A DNA stretch of 64,000 nucleotides from Pseudoneobacillus sp052180215 (lineage in GTDB: Bacteria > Bacillota > Bacilli > Bacillales > Cytobacillaceae). The notes beneath the pieces are model-generated. The model was not told the DNA's origin and did not search any database. It saw only the letters and a list, made by a program, of their open reading frames with translations. Location: contig NZ_CP197471.1 of NCBI RefSeq assembly GCF_052180215.1, positions 2,080,001-2,144,000 on the forward strand. The letters are read 5' to 3'. Below are positions 37,543-45,713 of the stretch, in pieces. The position numbers were made by a program, and so were the translations under genes. The stretch's first letter is position 1; each line of letters begins with the position of its first letter.

Positions 37543-37726
37543 TATCGGACACAGAATCCGCTATTTATATAAAAAAGAGGTATTTTTATAGTTTTTAGGA
37601 CACAGGTTCCGCTAATCACCATAAATCAAAGAAAAAACGTCTATTTTTGGTTCATAACGGAACCATAGTCCGATAACCCCCAAAAAAACTATCATTTTAG
37701 TAAAATAGCGGAACGTGTGTCCGATA
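37543..37726. repeat. Dispersed nested inverted repeat, copy 5
   Basis: A GGACACAGAATCCGCTAT, B GGACACAGGTTCCGCTAA, C' ATAACGGAACCATAGTCC, D' ATAGCGGAACGTGTGTCC. It ends about 100 bases before the MFS gene and must lie close to that gene's promoter. Confidence 0.9.
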
Positions 37727-37823
37727 GATCAAAATTCTATACGTTTAAAGATTAAGAAACAAGTTCCCCCCACCTTAAAACCCCATATATATAGTGTAAA
37801 AGCCTAACAGGAGTAGATCGCAT

Positions 37824-39059
37824 TTGGAAAAACAAAATAGCCGATATAGATGGGTTGTTTTCGCTTCTGTCTTATTTACCTACTTAATCATTTCGAGCCA
37901 ACGAACGGCTCCCGGTTTGATTACCGAGCAAGTCATGTTGGATTTTCATGTAACAGCCACAACCATTGGGTTACTAACAAGTATCCAATTTTTTGTGTAT
38001 ACAGGATTGCAGATTCCGATGGGGATCATGGCCGATCGATATGGCCCTAATTTTTTTCTGATTATTGGTGCCATCCTTACAGGGGTAGGGACAATCATTT
38101 ATAGTCTTGGCACACATGAGTTTGTCTTGTTTTTTGCGAGAATTTTGACCGGAACGGGGGACGCGACCATTTGGGTTAATATGGTGTTAATATTATGCCA
38201 ATGGTTCAATGCAAAGGAATTTACTCGTTTAATCGGTATTGCTGCCATGACAGGAAGTCTTGGTTTCCTAGTGGCAACGGTTCCTTTTTCTGTATTGATT
38301 GACCTCGTAGGTTGGAGAGCGGCCTTCTTATCATCGGGAATCCTTTTAACATTATGTGGCATTTTCCTTTATTTTGTCCTTCTAAAAAAACCGAAGCAAA
38401 CTTTCTTTATCCAAGTGGAAACACAACAGCGTGAAAAAATCTTGCCGCTTTTACGAAGAATTTTTTCAACACGACAAGCATGGGCCTTATTCCTTTGTCA
38501 TTTTGGGCTGGTTGGAACCTATGTCGGATTCATCAGTTCGTGGGGAGTGCCTTATGGAATGAATGTTTATGAAATGACACGGACCGATGCGAGTCAGCTT
38601 ACGATGATTGGTCTCATTGGGGCTCTTATTGGCGCTCCTCTTGCTGGTTGGATTTCCAGTCAATTAGGAGCCCTAAAACGCCCATATATTGTGGTACACC
38701 TTATTTCTTTCTTAACATGGTCGGTCTTTCTCCTGATGAAAGGGAATCCGCCTTTGTATTTACTGTTCACGCTATTTTTTATCATTGGTCTTGCCTATGG
38801 CGCCAATGCCTTAACATTTGCTACTGTTCGCCAAACGTTCCCTTTAAAAGAATCTGGCATTGTCTCTGGCTTTGCCAATACAGGTGGATTTCTAAGCGCC
38901 GTATTGCTGCCAATTATTTTTGGAAAAATATTGGACCATTTTCAAGTCGTTTCAACCGATATAAGTCTAGGTTATTTTTACGGATTCATCACGCCTGTAA
39001 TCTTCGCCATGTTTGGTTTGATAGGAGTTCTTCTTGTGAAAGAAAAGAGATCTTTGTAG
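37824..39059 (+). CDS. MFS transporter
   Basis: A 411-residue, 12-helix major facilitator. The motif GIMADRYGPNFFLIIGAIL follows helix 2 and RILTGTGDATIWVNMVLIL matches helix 4. A charged central loop is near residue 195. The overall pattern suggests the nitrate/nitrite, hexuronate or organic-acid group of MFS carriers; the substrate cannot be decided. The start is TTG 37824, ten bases after AGGAG; no ATG with an RBS is nearby. Confidence 0.9.
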   Translation: MEKQNSRYRWVVFASVLFTYLIISSQRTAPGLITEQVMLDFHVTATTIGLLTSIQFFVYTGLQIPMGIMADRYGPNFFLIIGAILTGVGTIIYSLGTHEFVLFFARILTGTGDATIWVNMVLILCQWFNAKEFTRLIGIAAMTGSLGFLVATVPFSVLIDLVGWRAAFLSSGILLTLCGIFLYFVLLKKPKQTFFIQVETQQREKILPLLRRIFSTRQAWALFLCHFGLVGTYVGFISSWGVPYGMNVYEMTRTDASQLTMIGLIGALIGAPLAGWISSQLGALKRPYIVVHLISFLTWSVFLLMKGNPPLYLLFTLFFIIGLAYGANALTFATVRQTFPLKESGIVSGFANTGGFLSAVLLPIIFGKILDHFQVVSTDISLGYFYGFITPVIFAMFGLIGVLLVKEKRSL

Positions 39060-39247
39060 AAAATATATTGTGGCCATACTTCAAGAATCGAAGTATGGCT
39101 AATCTTTTGTTAAGTACAGAGATAAAGAGGAATTTCCAGGTATTTAGGGAATATATTATCATTGTTCGTTTATAAAGTTAGTTTGTGTAACATATCCAAT
39201 CTTGAATGGGAGCTCTACTCAAAACATAAAGAGGGGGGAGTAGTGAT

Positions 39248-39877
39248 ATGACCAAATCGTACTTGTCCAATTTTTATAAGTTTACTGGAATTCTAGGAGG
39301 GATTCTATTTTTCCTCTTTGGTGTCATTTTTGCTTACTCACATGGTACGACTCCACAAAATAGAATGTTACCCATTTTCGGCTTGGATCAAGCTGTTGTT
39401 TTGACAGCCATCGCATTTCTTTTTTACATATGTTTAGGAATAACCTTAATTAGTCTTAATAAATACGTTTTGAAAAATGAGAAAATCGATCGGTTTTCAC
39501 ATAAAATAGTGCTAGTAAGTATTGTTTTTCTTCTAGTGTCTTTAATTATGCAAAACGTGTTAGTAGATCCACATACTGAATGGAATACACCTATTGCGAT
39601 TATAGGGTGGTTATTACAAAATCTATCGTGGTTCCTATTTACGGTTGGAATGGTTATTTTGGGAATTAAACTATATAGGAATGGCTCTTTTCGTCTTATT
39701 AGCCTTTTGACTATCCTCTTAGGTTTATTAGCTGCCTTAACCATTTTAGGAGATTTAATGATTTATAGGTTCTCTAATGGAAGTATTACCTGGGATTTGA
39801 TCCAGGCAATAAAATATTTACCTTTTAGCATCATTTGGATTTTACTTGTCATTCATATTTCTAGATTGAAAAATTAA
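39248..39877 (+). CDS. Six-helix membrane protein of unknown function
   Basis: A 209-residue integral membrane protein with about six hydrophobic segments (near 12-32, 48-70, 85-105, 118-138, 148-168 and 182-204). No motif that I recognise. The start has AAAGAGGGGGGAGTAGTGAT upstream. It lies 22 bases before the alpha/beta hydrolase gene, so they are probably co-transcribed. Confidence 0.75.
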   Translation: MTKSYLSNFYKFTGILGGILFFLFGVIFAYSHGTTPQNRMLPIFGLDQAVVLTAIAFLFYICLGITLISLNKYVLKNEKIDRFSHKIVLVSIVFLLVSLIMQNVLVDPHTEWNTPIAIIGWLLQNLSWFLFTVGMVILGIKLYRNGSFRLISLLTILLGLLAALTILGDLMIYRFSNGSITWDLIQAIKYLPFSIIWILLVIHISRLKN

Positions 39878-39899
39878 TATCGAATGGAGGAAAAAAAGA

Positions 39900-40670
39900 A
39901 TGGAAATGAATGTTCGCACTTGGGGGAATCCTGAAAATCCACCACTATTACTTTTACACGCACTTGCCTGTCACAGTGGATGGTGGAGGTGGGTAGCGCC
40001 TTATTTGGAAAAAAAGTACTATGTGATTGCTCCCGATTTGCGAGGACACGGTCAGAGCACTTGGGCGGAGAGCTATCGGTACGATGATTACGCTGAGGAT
40101 ATTGAAGAGCTTGTTAAGAAGTTAGACCGTCCTTATGCTATGATTGGCCATTCAATGGGTGGTTACATAGGGCTAAAAGTAGCTAGTCGCGAGATTTGTC
40201 CACCTTCCGCTTTACTAGTAGCTGATGTAAAAATCGACTCTTCGGAAGAAGAACTGGCTGGCTTACACAAAGCTGCCGAGAAGAGTGGACGAATTTACGA
40301 TACTCTGCAAGACGCGGTTGCCCGTTATAAGCTGCTGCCACCTCAGCATACAGCGCCTATGGAGCGTGTTGAGCAAGTTGCAGGGGAGTGTTTTCGTGAA
40401 CAGGAAGATGGGCACTTTGGTGAGCGATTTGATCGGCGGACACTTGCCATTGAAAAAGTGGAAACATTGGTACTGGCCGGACAGGTTAGCTGCCCAACCT
40501 CGTTCGTTCGAGCAAAAGATAGCGTGGTAATGCCGGCTGAAGAGGCCAAACAGCTCACAAAAATCACCAGTGGGACACTGTATGAGATAGAAGGGGCATA
40601 TCATCACTTACCTTTGGAAAAACCAGAAGAGTTTGCGGCAGTCATTCGTAAATTCTTGGACCAGATTTGA
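39900..40670 (+). CDS. Alpha/beta hydrolase
   Basis: A 256-residue alpha/beta-fold hydrolase. The oxyanion region LLLLHALACHSGWWRW and PDLRGHGQS precede the nucleophile elbow MIGHSMGG (Ser near residue 84). The catalytic His is in GAYHHLPLEKPEEF near the C-terminus and an Asp in RAKDSVVM. Reaction and substrate are unknown. Its third positions look richer in G and C than those of neighbours (for example 40180-40520), hinting at separate acquisition. RBS TGGAGGAAAAA precedes the ATG. Confidence 0.9.
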   Translation: MEMNVRTWGNPENPPLLLLHALACHSGWWRWVAPYLEKKYYVIAPDLRGHGQSTWAESYRYDDYAEDIEELVKKLDRPYAMIGHSMGGYIGLKVASREICPPSALLVADVKIDSSEEELAGLHKAAEKSGRIYDTLQDAVARYKLLPPQHTAPMERVEQVAGECFREQEDGHFGERFDRRTLAIEKVETLVLAGQVSCPTSFVRAKDSVVMPAEEAKQLTKITSGTLYEIEGAYHHLPLEKPEEFAAVIRKFLDQI

Positions 40671-40847
40671 TTTTAACTCTCGATAGTGGCAGTCTACATT
40701 TTATCATTCAGGAATGTAGTGATTCTAAGATGAGTTCAATGGCAACGATCCAATGTTGTTATCAAAAATAGTAAAATAGAATTTCTCAAAATACGGAATG
40801 ATAATTTCCAAATATTGTGTATAATAAATATAAAGGAGTGATTTATT

Positions 40848-41045
40848 ATGACACTATGGATGTTATTATTAATCTTTTCCGTTACATTGATTTTGTTTGG
40901 CGTATTTACGGATTTCATCGCAAAGAAAAAAGGATATAGATTTGAACGAAGTAATGGGTCAAAAAATACAAGTGAAGCTGACCTAATCTTAAAACAAGCA
41001 CATTTGAACCAAGTTATCGGAAACGTTGATAGTCCTAACCCTTAA
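40848..41045 (+). CDS. Small single-span membrane protein
   Basis: A 65-residue protein with one N-terminal membrane helix (LWMLLLIFSVTLILFGVFTDF) and a polar cytoplasmic tail. AAGGAGTGATTTATT precedes ATG, and a perfect terminator overlaps the stop, so it is a true single gene. Function unknown. Confidence 0.82.
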   Translation: MTLWMLLLIFSVTLILFGVFTDFIAKKKGYRFERSNGSKNTSEADLILKQAHLNQVIGNVDSPNP

Positions 41046-41073
41046 ACATCGTGGTTCTGCACGATGTTTTTTT
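41045..41073 (+). terminator. Terminator of the 65-residue membrane protein gene
   Basis: ACATCGTG, six-base loop, CACGATGT, TTTTTT. Confidence 0.92.
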
Positions 41074-41306
41074 GTACATGAAATTTTTTGCACTTCAAAA
41101 GATTTCCCGGTACTATAACTGCTAAGATAATTGATTTATATATTCATAATATTTCTTATAGATAGCTAATTATTGTTATACTAGTATTGTACATTTCTTT
41201 TCACTTCTTAATTAAAGAAGGGGTAATCGGGGAACGGAACTTTTTTGAAAAAAAATTAAAACGCTACGTGATCCATAAATAAGGTATTCAATGGTAAAGG
41301 ATGATT

Positions 41307-41951
41307 ATGATGGCTAACACACACAGTTTCAGCAAGGGGGAAGAAATAGCAAATTCTATTACGCATGGGATAGGTGCTCTTTTAAGTATATCTGCCCTTG
41401 TGTTACTAATTGTATTTTCTTCACTGTATGGTAACGCGTGGCATATTATAAGCTTTACGGTATTTGGTACGACCATGTTTTTGATGTATACATCGTCTAC
41501 TTTGTTACATGCCTTTCCTGAAGGAAGTAGAGTGAAAGACCTATTCGAAATATTTGACCATTCATCTATTTATTTCTTTATCGCTGGAACTTATACACCA
41601 TTTATGTTTGTAGTCGTTAAAGGTTGGTTAGGGTGGACGATTTTTGGGGTAGTATGGGGAATCGCTATTGGCGGTACCATTTTTAAATCTTTTTTTGTGA
41701 AAAAGTTTTTATTCACTTCAACGGCGTTATACGTTCTAATGGGTTGGCTTATTGTTTTAGCTTGGAAACCTATTTCCGAAAATATGAGTTCTATCGGTTT
41801 ATTGTATTTGATTATTGGTGGAGTATTGTATACGTTAGGATCTGTTTTTTACATATGGAGAGGGTTTAAGTTCCACCACGCTGTGTGGCACCTCTTCGTC
41901 ATTGCTGGTAGTATTATGCACTTTTTCAGTGTACTGACTCTTTTAAATTGA
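41307..41951 (+). CDS. Hemolysin III family (TrhA/PAQR-like) membrane protein
   Basis: A 214-residue, seven-helix membrane protein of the hemolysin III/PAQR family. Landmarks are EEIANSITHGIGALLS at the N-terminus, SSTLLHAFPEGSRVKDLFEIFDHSSIYFFIAGTYTPF in the middle and FKFHHAVWHLFVIAGSIMHF at the end; the conserved His and Asp form the putative zinc site. Bacillus relatives (YplQ) were linked to membrane lipid homeostasis. Three ATGs are close together (41301, 41307, 41310); AAAGG spacing favours the second or third. Confidence 0.92.
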   Translation: MMANTHSFSKGEEIANSITHGIGALLSISALVLLIVFSSLYGNAWHIISFTVFGTTMFLMYTSSTLLHAFPEGSRVKDLFEIFDHSSIYFFIAGTYTPFMFVVVKGWLGWTIFGVVWGIAIGGTIFKSFFVKKFLFTSTALYVLMGWLIVLAWKPISENMSSIGLLYLIIGGVLYTLGSVFYIWRGFKFHHAVWHLFVIAGSIMHFFSVLTLLN

Positions 41952-41956
41952 AACAT

Positions 41957-42000
41957 GGGGACGGTTCTGTTGCTTCATTTGAACCGTCCCGTTTCTTTTT
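41957..42000 (+). terminator. Terminator of the hemolysin III gene
   Basis: GGGGACGGTTC, 13-base loop, GAACCGTCCC, then a T-rich tract. It lies against the 3' end of the convergent SDR gene. Confidence 0.85.
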
Positions 42001-42014
42001 GGAAACTTCATTTC

Positions 42015-42896
42015 CTAGTTCAGGTTATAACAAACCGAAGTCAATTGCTCCGAAACATCCCACAATTTCTTCATCGTTTCTTTGTTATAGACGTTTTTGT
42101 GCGGTACCTCAATTGCAGGGTTTCCTTTTCGATTTCCTCGACCGTCAGGACCAATATATTCTCCACCCGTTAATGTATTGTCCGTTGCTGCCATTATCGA
42201 AGGCAAAGCTCCTTTTTCAGCAGGTTGGGCAATTAGTTTGATAATCGGATCAACGTACCAAGGAGTCTTTTCTTTTCCAATTCTAAATAGATTCGTAGCT
42301 GATATTCCTGGGTGCGCGGCTAAACTGATCGTTTTGTATCCGTTCCTTTTTAAACGATTGTCTAGCTCTTTGGCAAACAACAGGTTCCCCAGTTTACTTT
42401 GGCTATAGAATTTCATCGCTTTGTATCCCTTTGAGCCATCCAAATTATCAAAATCAATCACACCACTTCGATGAGCAAGGGAGCTTAGTGTCACCACGCG
42501 TGGATGCTGGCCTTTTTCCAGTAAAGGGAGCAGTAAACCGGTTAAAGCAAAATGTCCTAAATGATTACAGCCAAATTGGAGTTCAAATCCATCTTCCGTT
42601 TTGGAATAAGGCGGGATCATGACCCCGGCATTATTAATCAGCAAATCCAATGATTGATATTCTTCTGAAATTTTTTCTGCAAATTTATGAACACTGGCTA
42701 ATTTGGATAAATCCAAATAGCGTACATGAATTTTGCCTTCAGAAAATAATTGAAGGAGATTTTTTTTGGCTGTTTCTCCTTTTTTTACATCTCGCACTGT
42801 CATAACGACTTCGTATCCTGTTTTGACAAAATATTTTGCCGTTTCCAATCCTAATCCACTATTGGCACCGGTTATTACGACTACTTTATTAGACAT
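42015..42896 (-). CDS. Short-chain dehydrogenase/reductase (retinol-dehydrogenase-like)
   Basis: A 293-residue classical SDR. The cofactor motif is TGANSGLGLETA (TGxxxGxG), NNAG is present in LLINNAGVM and the catalytic YxxxK is FYSQSKLGN, with Ser in VVTLSSLAHRSG. The Arg after beta-2 (TVRDVKKGE) suggests NADP(H). The length and the LGHFALTGLLLPLL segment resemble retinol dehydrogenase/WW-domain oxidoreductase-type SDRs; the substrate is unknown. Start ATG 42896 behind AAAGGTGTG; the GTG at 42908 is part of that RBS. Confidence 0.9.
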   Translation of the reverse strand: MSNKVVVITGANSGLGLETAKYFVKTGYEVVMTVRDVKKGETAKKNLLQLFSEGKIHVRYLDLSKLASVHKFAEKISEEYQSLDLLINNAGVMIPPYSKTEDGFELQFGCNHLGHFALTGLLLPLLEKGQHPRVVTLSSLAHRSGVIDFDNLDGSKGYKAMKFYSQSKLGNLLFAKELDNRLKRNGYKTISLAAHPGISATNLFRIGKEKTPWYVDPIIKLIAQPAEKGALPSIMAATDNTLTGGEYIGPDGRGNRKGNPAIEVPHKNVYNKETMKKLWDVSEQLTSVCYNLN

Positions 42897-43034
42897 ATCT
42901 ATACACACCTTTTTAGTAAACTTTTTATCTCTCTATCAAGGAATATATCTTGTAAACTTGTTTTTATCAATGGTATTAAAAAGTTTCTACGGTGGGAAAC
43001 CTTAATCAATGATGAATTATGTTGTGTAAAAAAA

Positions 43035-43170
43035 TTATGGGACAGAGAATCCGCTATTCGCTTAAAAATACAAAAATAACGCATTATTTTGCCACATAAC
43101 GGAACCACGGTCCTTTAACAACAAGAAAGCCCTCTTTTTCACCAATATAACGGAACCAGAGTCCGATAAT
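43035..43170. repeat. Divergent, shortened copy 6 of the dispersed repeat
   Basis: Contains one forward unit (GGACAGAGAATCCGCTAT) and two reverse units (ATAACGGAACCACGGTCC and ATAACGGAACCAGAGTCC); the second forward unit is missing. It lies between the divergent SDR and DUF4317 genes. The rest of this 415-base gap shows nothing. Confidence 0.8.
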
Positions 43171-43311
43171 TCCCGACCACCCACATTTTCAAACTCCTTT
43201 CACCCAAAAAATCAAACACCAATTTTAATCATTGCTATCAAAATCAAAAAAATTTCAAGTATTACTATTTTTTTCTTTGAACAGTATAATCATGGATGGG
43301 AGTTGAGATAA

Positions 43312-44469
43312 ATGAATAAAAAAGACATCGCAAATATCCGGAAGCAATTTAAGCTAAATAACAACCTTTTAGTGATCCGTGAACTTTTTACAGTATATGT
43401 TCAGAAGGAATCGGGTGAAATCTATCATCATTTTTGTCAACCGTTTCAAATGTTAGAAAAAGAAACTCAGGAATTGTTTTTGGCCAATTTTAAAAAGGTG
43501 CTGACAGGTGATGTGGATTCCAAGCTGTTTGAGCTAAAGTTTCAGCATGGTGTAGAGGACAGCACACAAACCCTTCTATTTCAAGGTACGCAAGGCGGTA
43601 CACTAGACTGGCAAGAAAGTATGCTGCAAATCGTTGAAAAAATGTTTGCTCATGCTAAATACGAATTTGATACGGTGGTTACTTTTATCCGCGGTGAATA
43701 TCGTAAACCGACGCGAAAACGGGATATGGAATCAGAAGACGGTGGAGATGATGAAGTGTATTCTAGCCACTTTACCCTTTGCAGTCTCAATAAAACGGAC
43801 CAGCCGAAAAAAGCGTTAGTGTTTGATTATATTGAAAAAGAATTTAAGCCGAATAATGCCTCAGATCCGATTCTTAATTTAGCTGCACCAATGTCTGGAT
43901 TTATGTTCCCGGCTTTTAATGACAATGCGGCAGATGTCAATCGTATTCTTTATTATGCGGGGAAAGTCAATCAACCAGATGTATCTTATATTGAGTCGGT
44001 TCTCAATTGTGAGGATATCATCACTGCGGCAGAGGATAAGGACATTTTTGAGGTCATCCTTAATAAAGTGGTAGGAGACCAAGTAGATACTAGAGTTATC
44101 GCCAATGTTTATGAGGAAATTGATAAAATTGTCCAGGAAAGTGCTGAAGCTGAAGAAAGTGAACCACCGAAACTAGACTATAAGGACGTTAGCCGCATTT
44201 TAGAGGTAAGCGGAGTCGAAAATGTAGATGAAGATAAAGTGGAACATGCCTTCAAAGATGTTATCTCTGATGAAAAACATGAATTTAAAGCGAAAAGCTT
44301 AGTACCAAAATCGATTAAGGTGAAAACGGATGTAGCTAACCTATCGATTAATCCGAAAGAGTTAAAAAATGTGAAATATATTATGTACAACGGAAAACGT
44401 TGCCTTCTGATAGAGCTCAATGAAGATATATTGATTGAAGGCTTTAAACTAGAGACAGAAACATTGTAA
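43312..44469 (+). CDS. DUF4317 family protein
   Basis: A 385-residue soluble protein assigned to DUF4317 by its opening NKKDIANIRKQFKLNNNLL and the segments FQMLEKETQELFLANFKKVL and GFMFPAFNDNAADVNRILYYAGK. Function is unknown in all members I know; no catalytic motif is visible. The C-terminal third is rich in charged residues. ATG 43312 is preceded by ATGGGAGTTGAGATAA. Single gene with a terminator. Confidence 0.87.
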   Translation: MNKKDIANIRKQFKLNNNLLVIRELFTVYVQKESGEIYHHFCQPFQMLEKETQELFLANFKKVLTGDVDSKLFELKFQHGVEDSTQTLLFQGTQGGTLDWQESMLQIVEKMFAHAKYEFDTVVTFIRGEYRKPTRKRDMESEDGGDDEVYSSHFTLCSLNKTDQPKKALVFDYIEKEFKPNNASDPILNLAAPMSGFMFPAFNDNAADVNRILYYAGKVNQPDVSYIESVLNCEDIITAAEDKDIFEVILNKVVGDQVDTRVIANVYEEIDKIVQESAEAEESEPPKLDYKDVSRILEVSGVENVDEDKVEHAFKDVISDEKHEFKAKSLVPKSIKVKTDVANLSINPKELKNVKYIMYNGKRCLLIELNEDILIEGFKLETETL

Positions 44470-44472
44470 TAA

Positions 44473-44514
44473 AGGGAGCGGTTCTTCTATTCGGAAGAAC
44501 CGTCTCTATTTTTT
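44473..44514 (+). terminator. Terminator of the DUF4317 gene
   Basis: GGGAGCGGTTCTTC, six-base loop, GAAGAACCGTCTC (one mismatch), then ATTTTTTC. Confidence 0.85.
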
Positions 44515-44557
44515 CACAATTCCTCCACAATTTCTGCAAGTTTTTATGCTACTATAC

Positions 44558-44578
44558 AATAGGTATGATAAACCTATT
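44558..44578. promoter_or_regulatory. Operator-like dyad at the cueP-like promoter
   Basis: AATAGGT-N7-ACCTATT is a perfect inverted repeat lying just after a TACAAT -10-like box (44555-44560), hence near the transcription start. It could bind a metal-responsive repressor; the spacing is also compatible with a MerR-type dimer. Assignment is inference. Confidence 0.5.
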
Positions 44579-44630
44579 CCTTTCTAGGAAAGAAACTGAA
44601 ACCTAGCAATAGACAAGGTGGTGAATACAA

Positions 44631-45164
44631 ATGAAACGTAATCTATTAGCGATCACATTATTGGCTACTGGAATATTAGCTGCTTGTAACGGAACGAATA
44701 GTGACGAAGAAGTTTCTAAAGAAAAAGAACCTGTTAATATAAAAGAATTAGTTCAAGGGTTTAGTTCTAAAACAATAGATGCAGAGTCTGCCTCGATCAC
44801 TTCAGAACAATTGATGGTGACTGAAAAGGATGGAAACGAAAAGACTTATGACTTAACGGATGGAGAGTTTTTTGTTTCGATTGCTCCGTATGAAAATCAA
44901 ACCCATCCTTGAACCAACCATAGCTTGACAGGTTGTCAAGGTGAATTAGTAAATGAAGATTTCAATGTATACATTGAAGATATGGATGGTAATGTGATTT
45001 TAGATAAGGAAATGAAATCACAACCTAATGGATTTATCGATTTATGGTTACCAAGAGATAAAAAATATAAAACCAAAATAGAGCATGGGGACAAAGTAGT
45101 AGAAGGTGAACTTTCTACTTTTGAAGGCGACAATACGTGCATCACAACCATGCAATTAATGTAA
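44631..45164 (+). CDS. cueP: CueP-like copper-binding lipoprotein with an in-frame TGA at a conserved Cys position
   Basis: One 177-codon frame interrupted only by TGA at 44910-44912 (codon 94). The signal peptide ends LATGILAAC (lipobox, Cys19). The sequence follows CueP: FFVSIAPYENQTHP, stop, TNHSLTGCQGELVNEDF, FIDLWLPRDKKY and a C-terminal NTCITTMQL. CueP of Salmonella has conserved Cys at 96, 104 and 172. Here the TGA is codon 94 and Cys stand at 102 and 170, so TGA replaces the first Cys exactly. A 7-bp hairpin with a GGT loop begins 12 bases after the TGA, as in bacterial SECIS elements. Either selenocysteine is inserted or the gene is a recent nonsense pseudogene. RBS AAGGTGGTGAATACAA precedes the ATG. 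Confidence 0.85.
44924..44940 (+). promoter_or_regulatory. Candidate bacterial SECIS hairpin
   Basis: CTTGACA, GGT loop, TGTCAAG: a perfect 7-bp stem. Eleven bases separate the TGA from the stem, and the loop GGU occupies positions 22-24 counted from the U of UGA, the same place as the essential G23-U24 of the E. coli fdhF SECIS. It is fully inside coding sequence, so chance from codon choice is possible. Confidence 0.5.
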
Positions 45165-45168
45165 TCAC

Positions 45169-45220
45169 GGGGACGGTTTTTCTGCTAATCTATTTGAGCG
45201 GAGGGCCGTTTTTGTATTTT
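45169..45220 (+). terminator. Possible terminator of the cueP-like gene
   Basis: GGGGACGGTTTTTCTGCT...AGCGGAGGGCCGTTTTTG can pair with several G-T pairs and ends in a T-run. Weaker than its neighbours. Confidence 0.5.
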
Positions 45221-45350
45221 CTTCTTGAATCAAGAAAAAGAATGAAACGAGTTCGAAAAATAATCGAAGTAACACACTGGATAAATTGAAACTTTTTCAA
45301 GTCGAAATCGTAAACATAGGAGGACTCTTATGGAGTAGGGGGGAAGACTT

Positions 45351-45656
45351 ATGTTTGTAAACATTTATTTTGCAGTCATAATTTTAATTCCTTTATATGG
45401 TGTATTAATCTGGACTTACCGCTGTCCAGAAGAAAGTATATTATTTGGAAATCGCTGGATGTATAAAGAGGAACCCGAAATATCTAAAACAGCCATCCGT
45501 TATACGAAATTTGCATCGATGACGTCTATGATTGGATTACCTTTTGTTCTTTTAAGTTTTATCTTAGAAATTTATTTTCTCAGGTTCGTGCTGATTCTAT
45601 TACCATTAGTATTAGTAATGGGAGCATTTAAAATATTTTCAGATGATAAAGAATAG
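45351..45656 (+). CDS. Small membrane protein of unknown function
   Basis: A 101-residue protein with three hydrophobic segments, about 3-23 (FVNIYFAVIILIPLYGVLIW), 53-70 and 74-92. RBS AGGGGGGAAGACTT precedes ATG. A terminator follows. I do not recognise the family. Confidence 0.72.
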   Translation: MFVNIYFAVIILIPLYGVLIWTYRCPEESILFGNRWMYKEEPEISKTAIRYTKFASMTSMIGLPFVLLSFILEIYFLRFVLILLPLVLVMGAFKIFSDDKE

Positions 45657-45686
45657 AAAATGATCGAATCTAATAATGGAAAAAAT

Positions 45687-45713
45687 AAAAAACCACCCGG
45701 GAGTGGTTTTTTT
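45687..45713. terminator. Terminator between convergent small genes
   Basis: AAAAACCAC, CCGGGA loop, GTGGTTTTTTT. It serves the membrane-protein gene and, on the other strand, the SASP-like gene. Confidence 0.85.

Noticed and set aside
42015..42622. Plus-strand ORFs of 60-103 codons within the SDR gene
   Set aside because: They are frame shadows of the clearly conserved SDR on the minus strand.
44925..45164. Separate 79-codon gene after the cueP TGA
   Set aside because: It is in the same frame as the upstream part and encodes the CueP C-terminal half; it has no RBS or signal peptide of its own.
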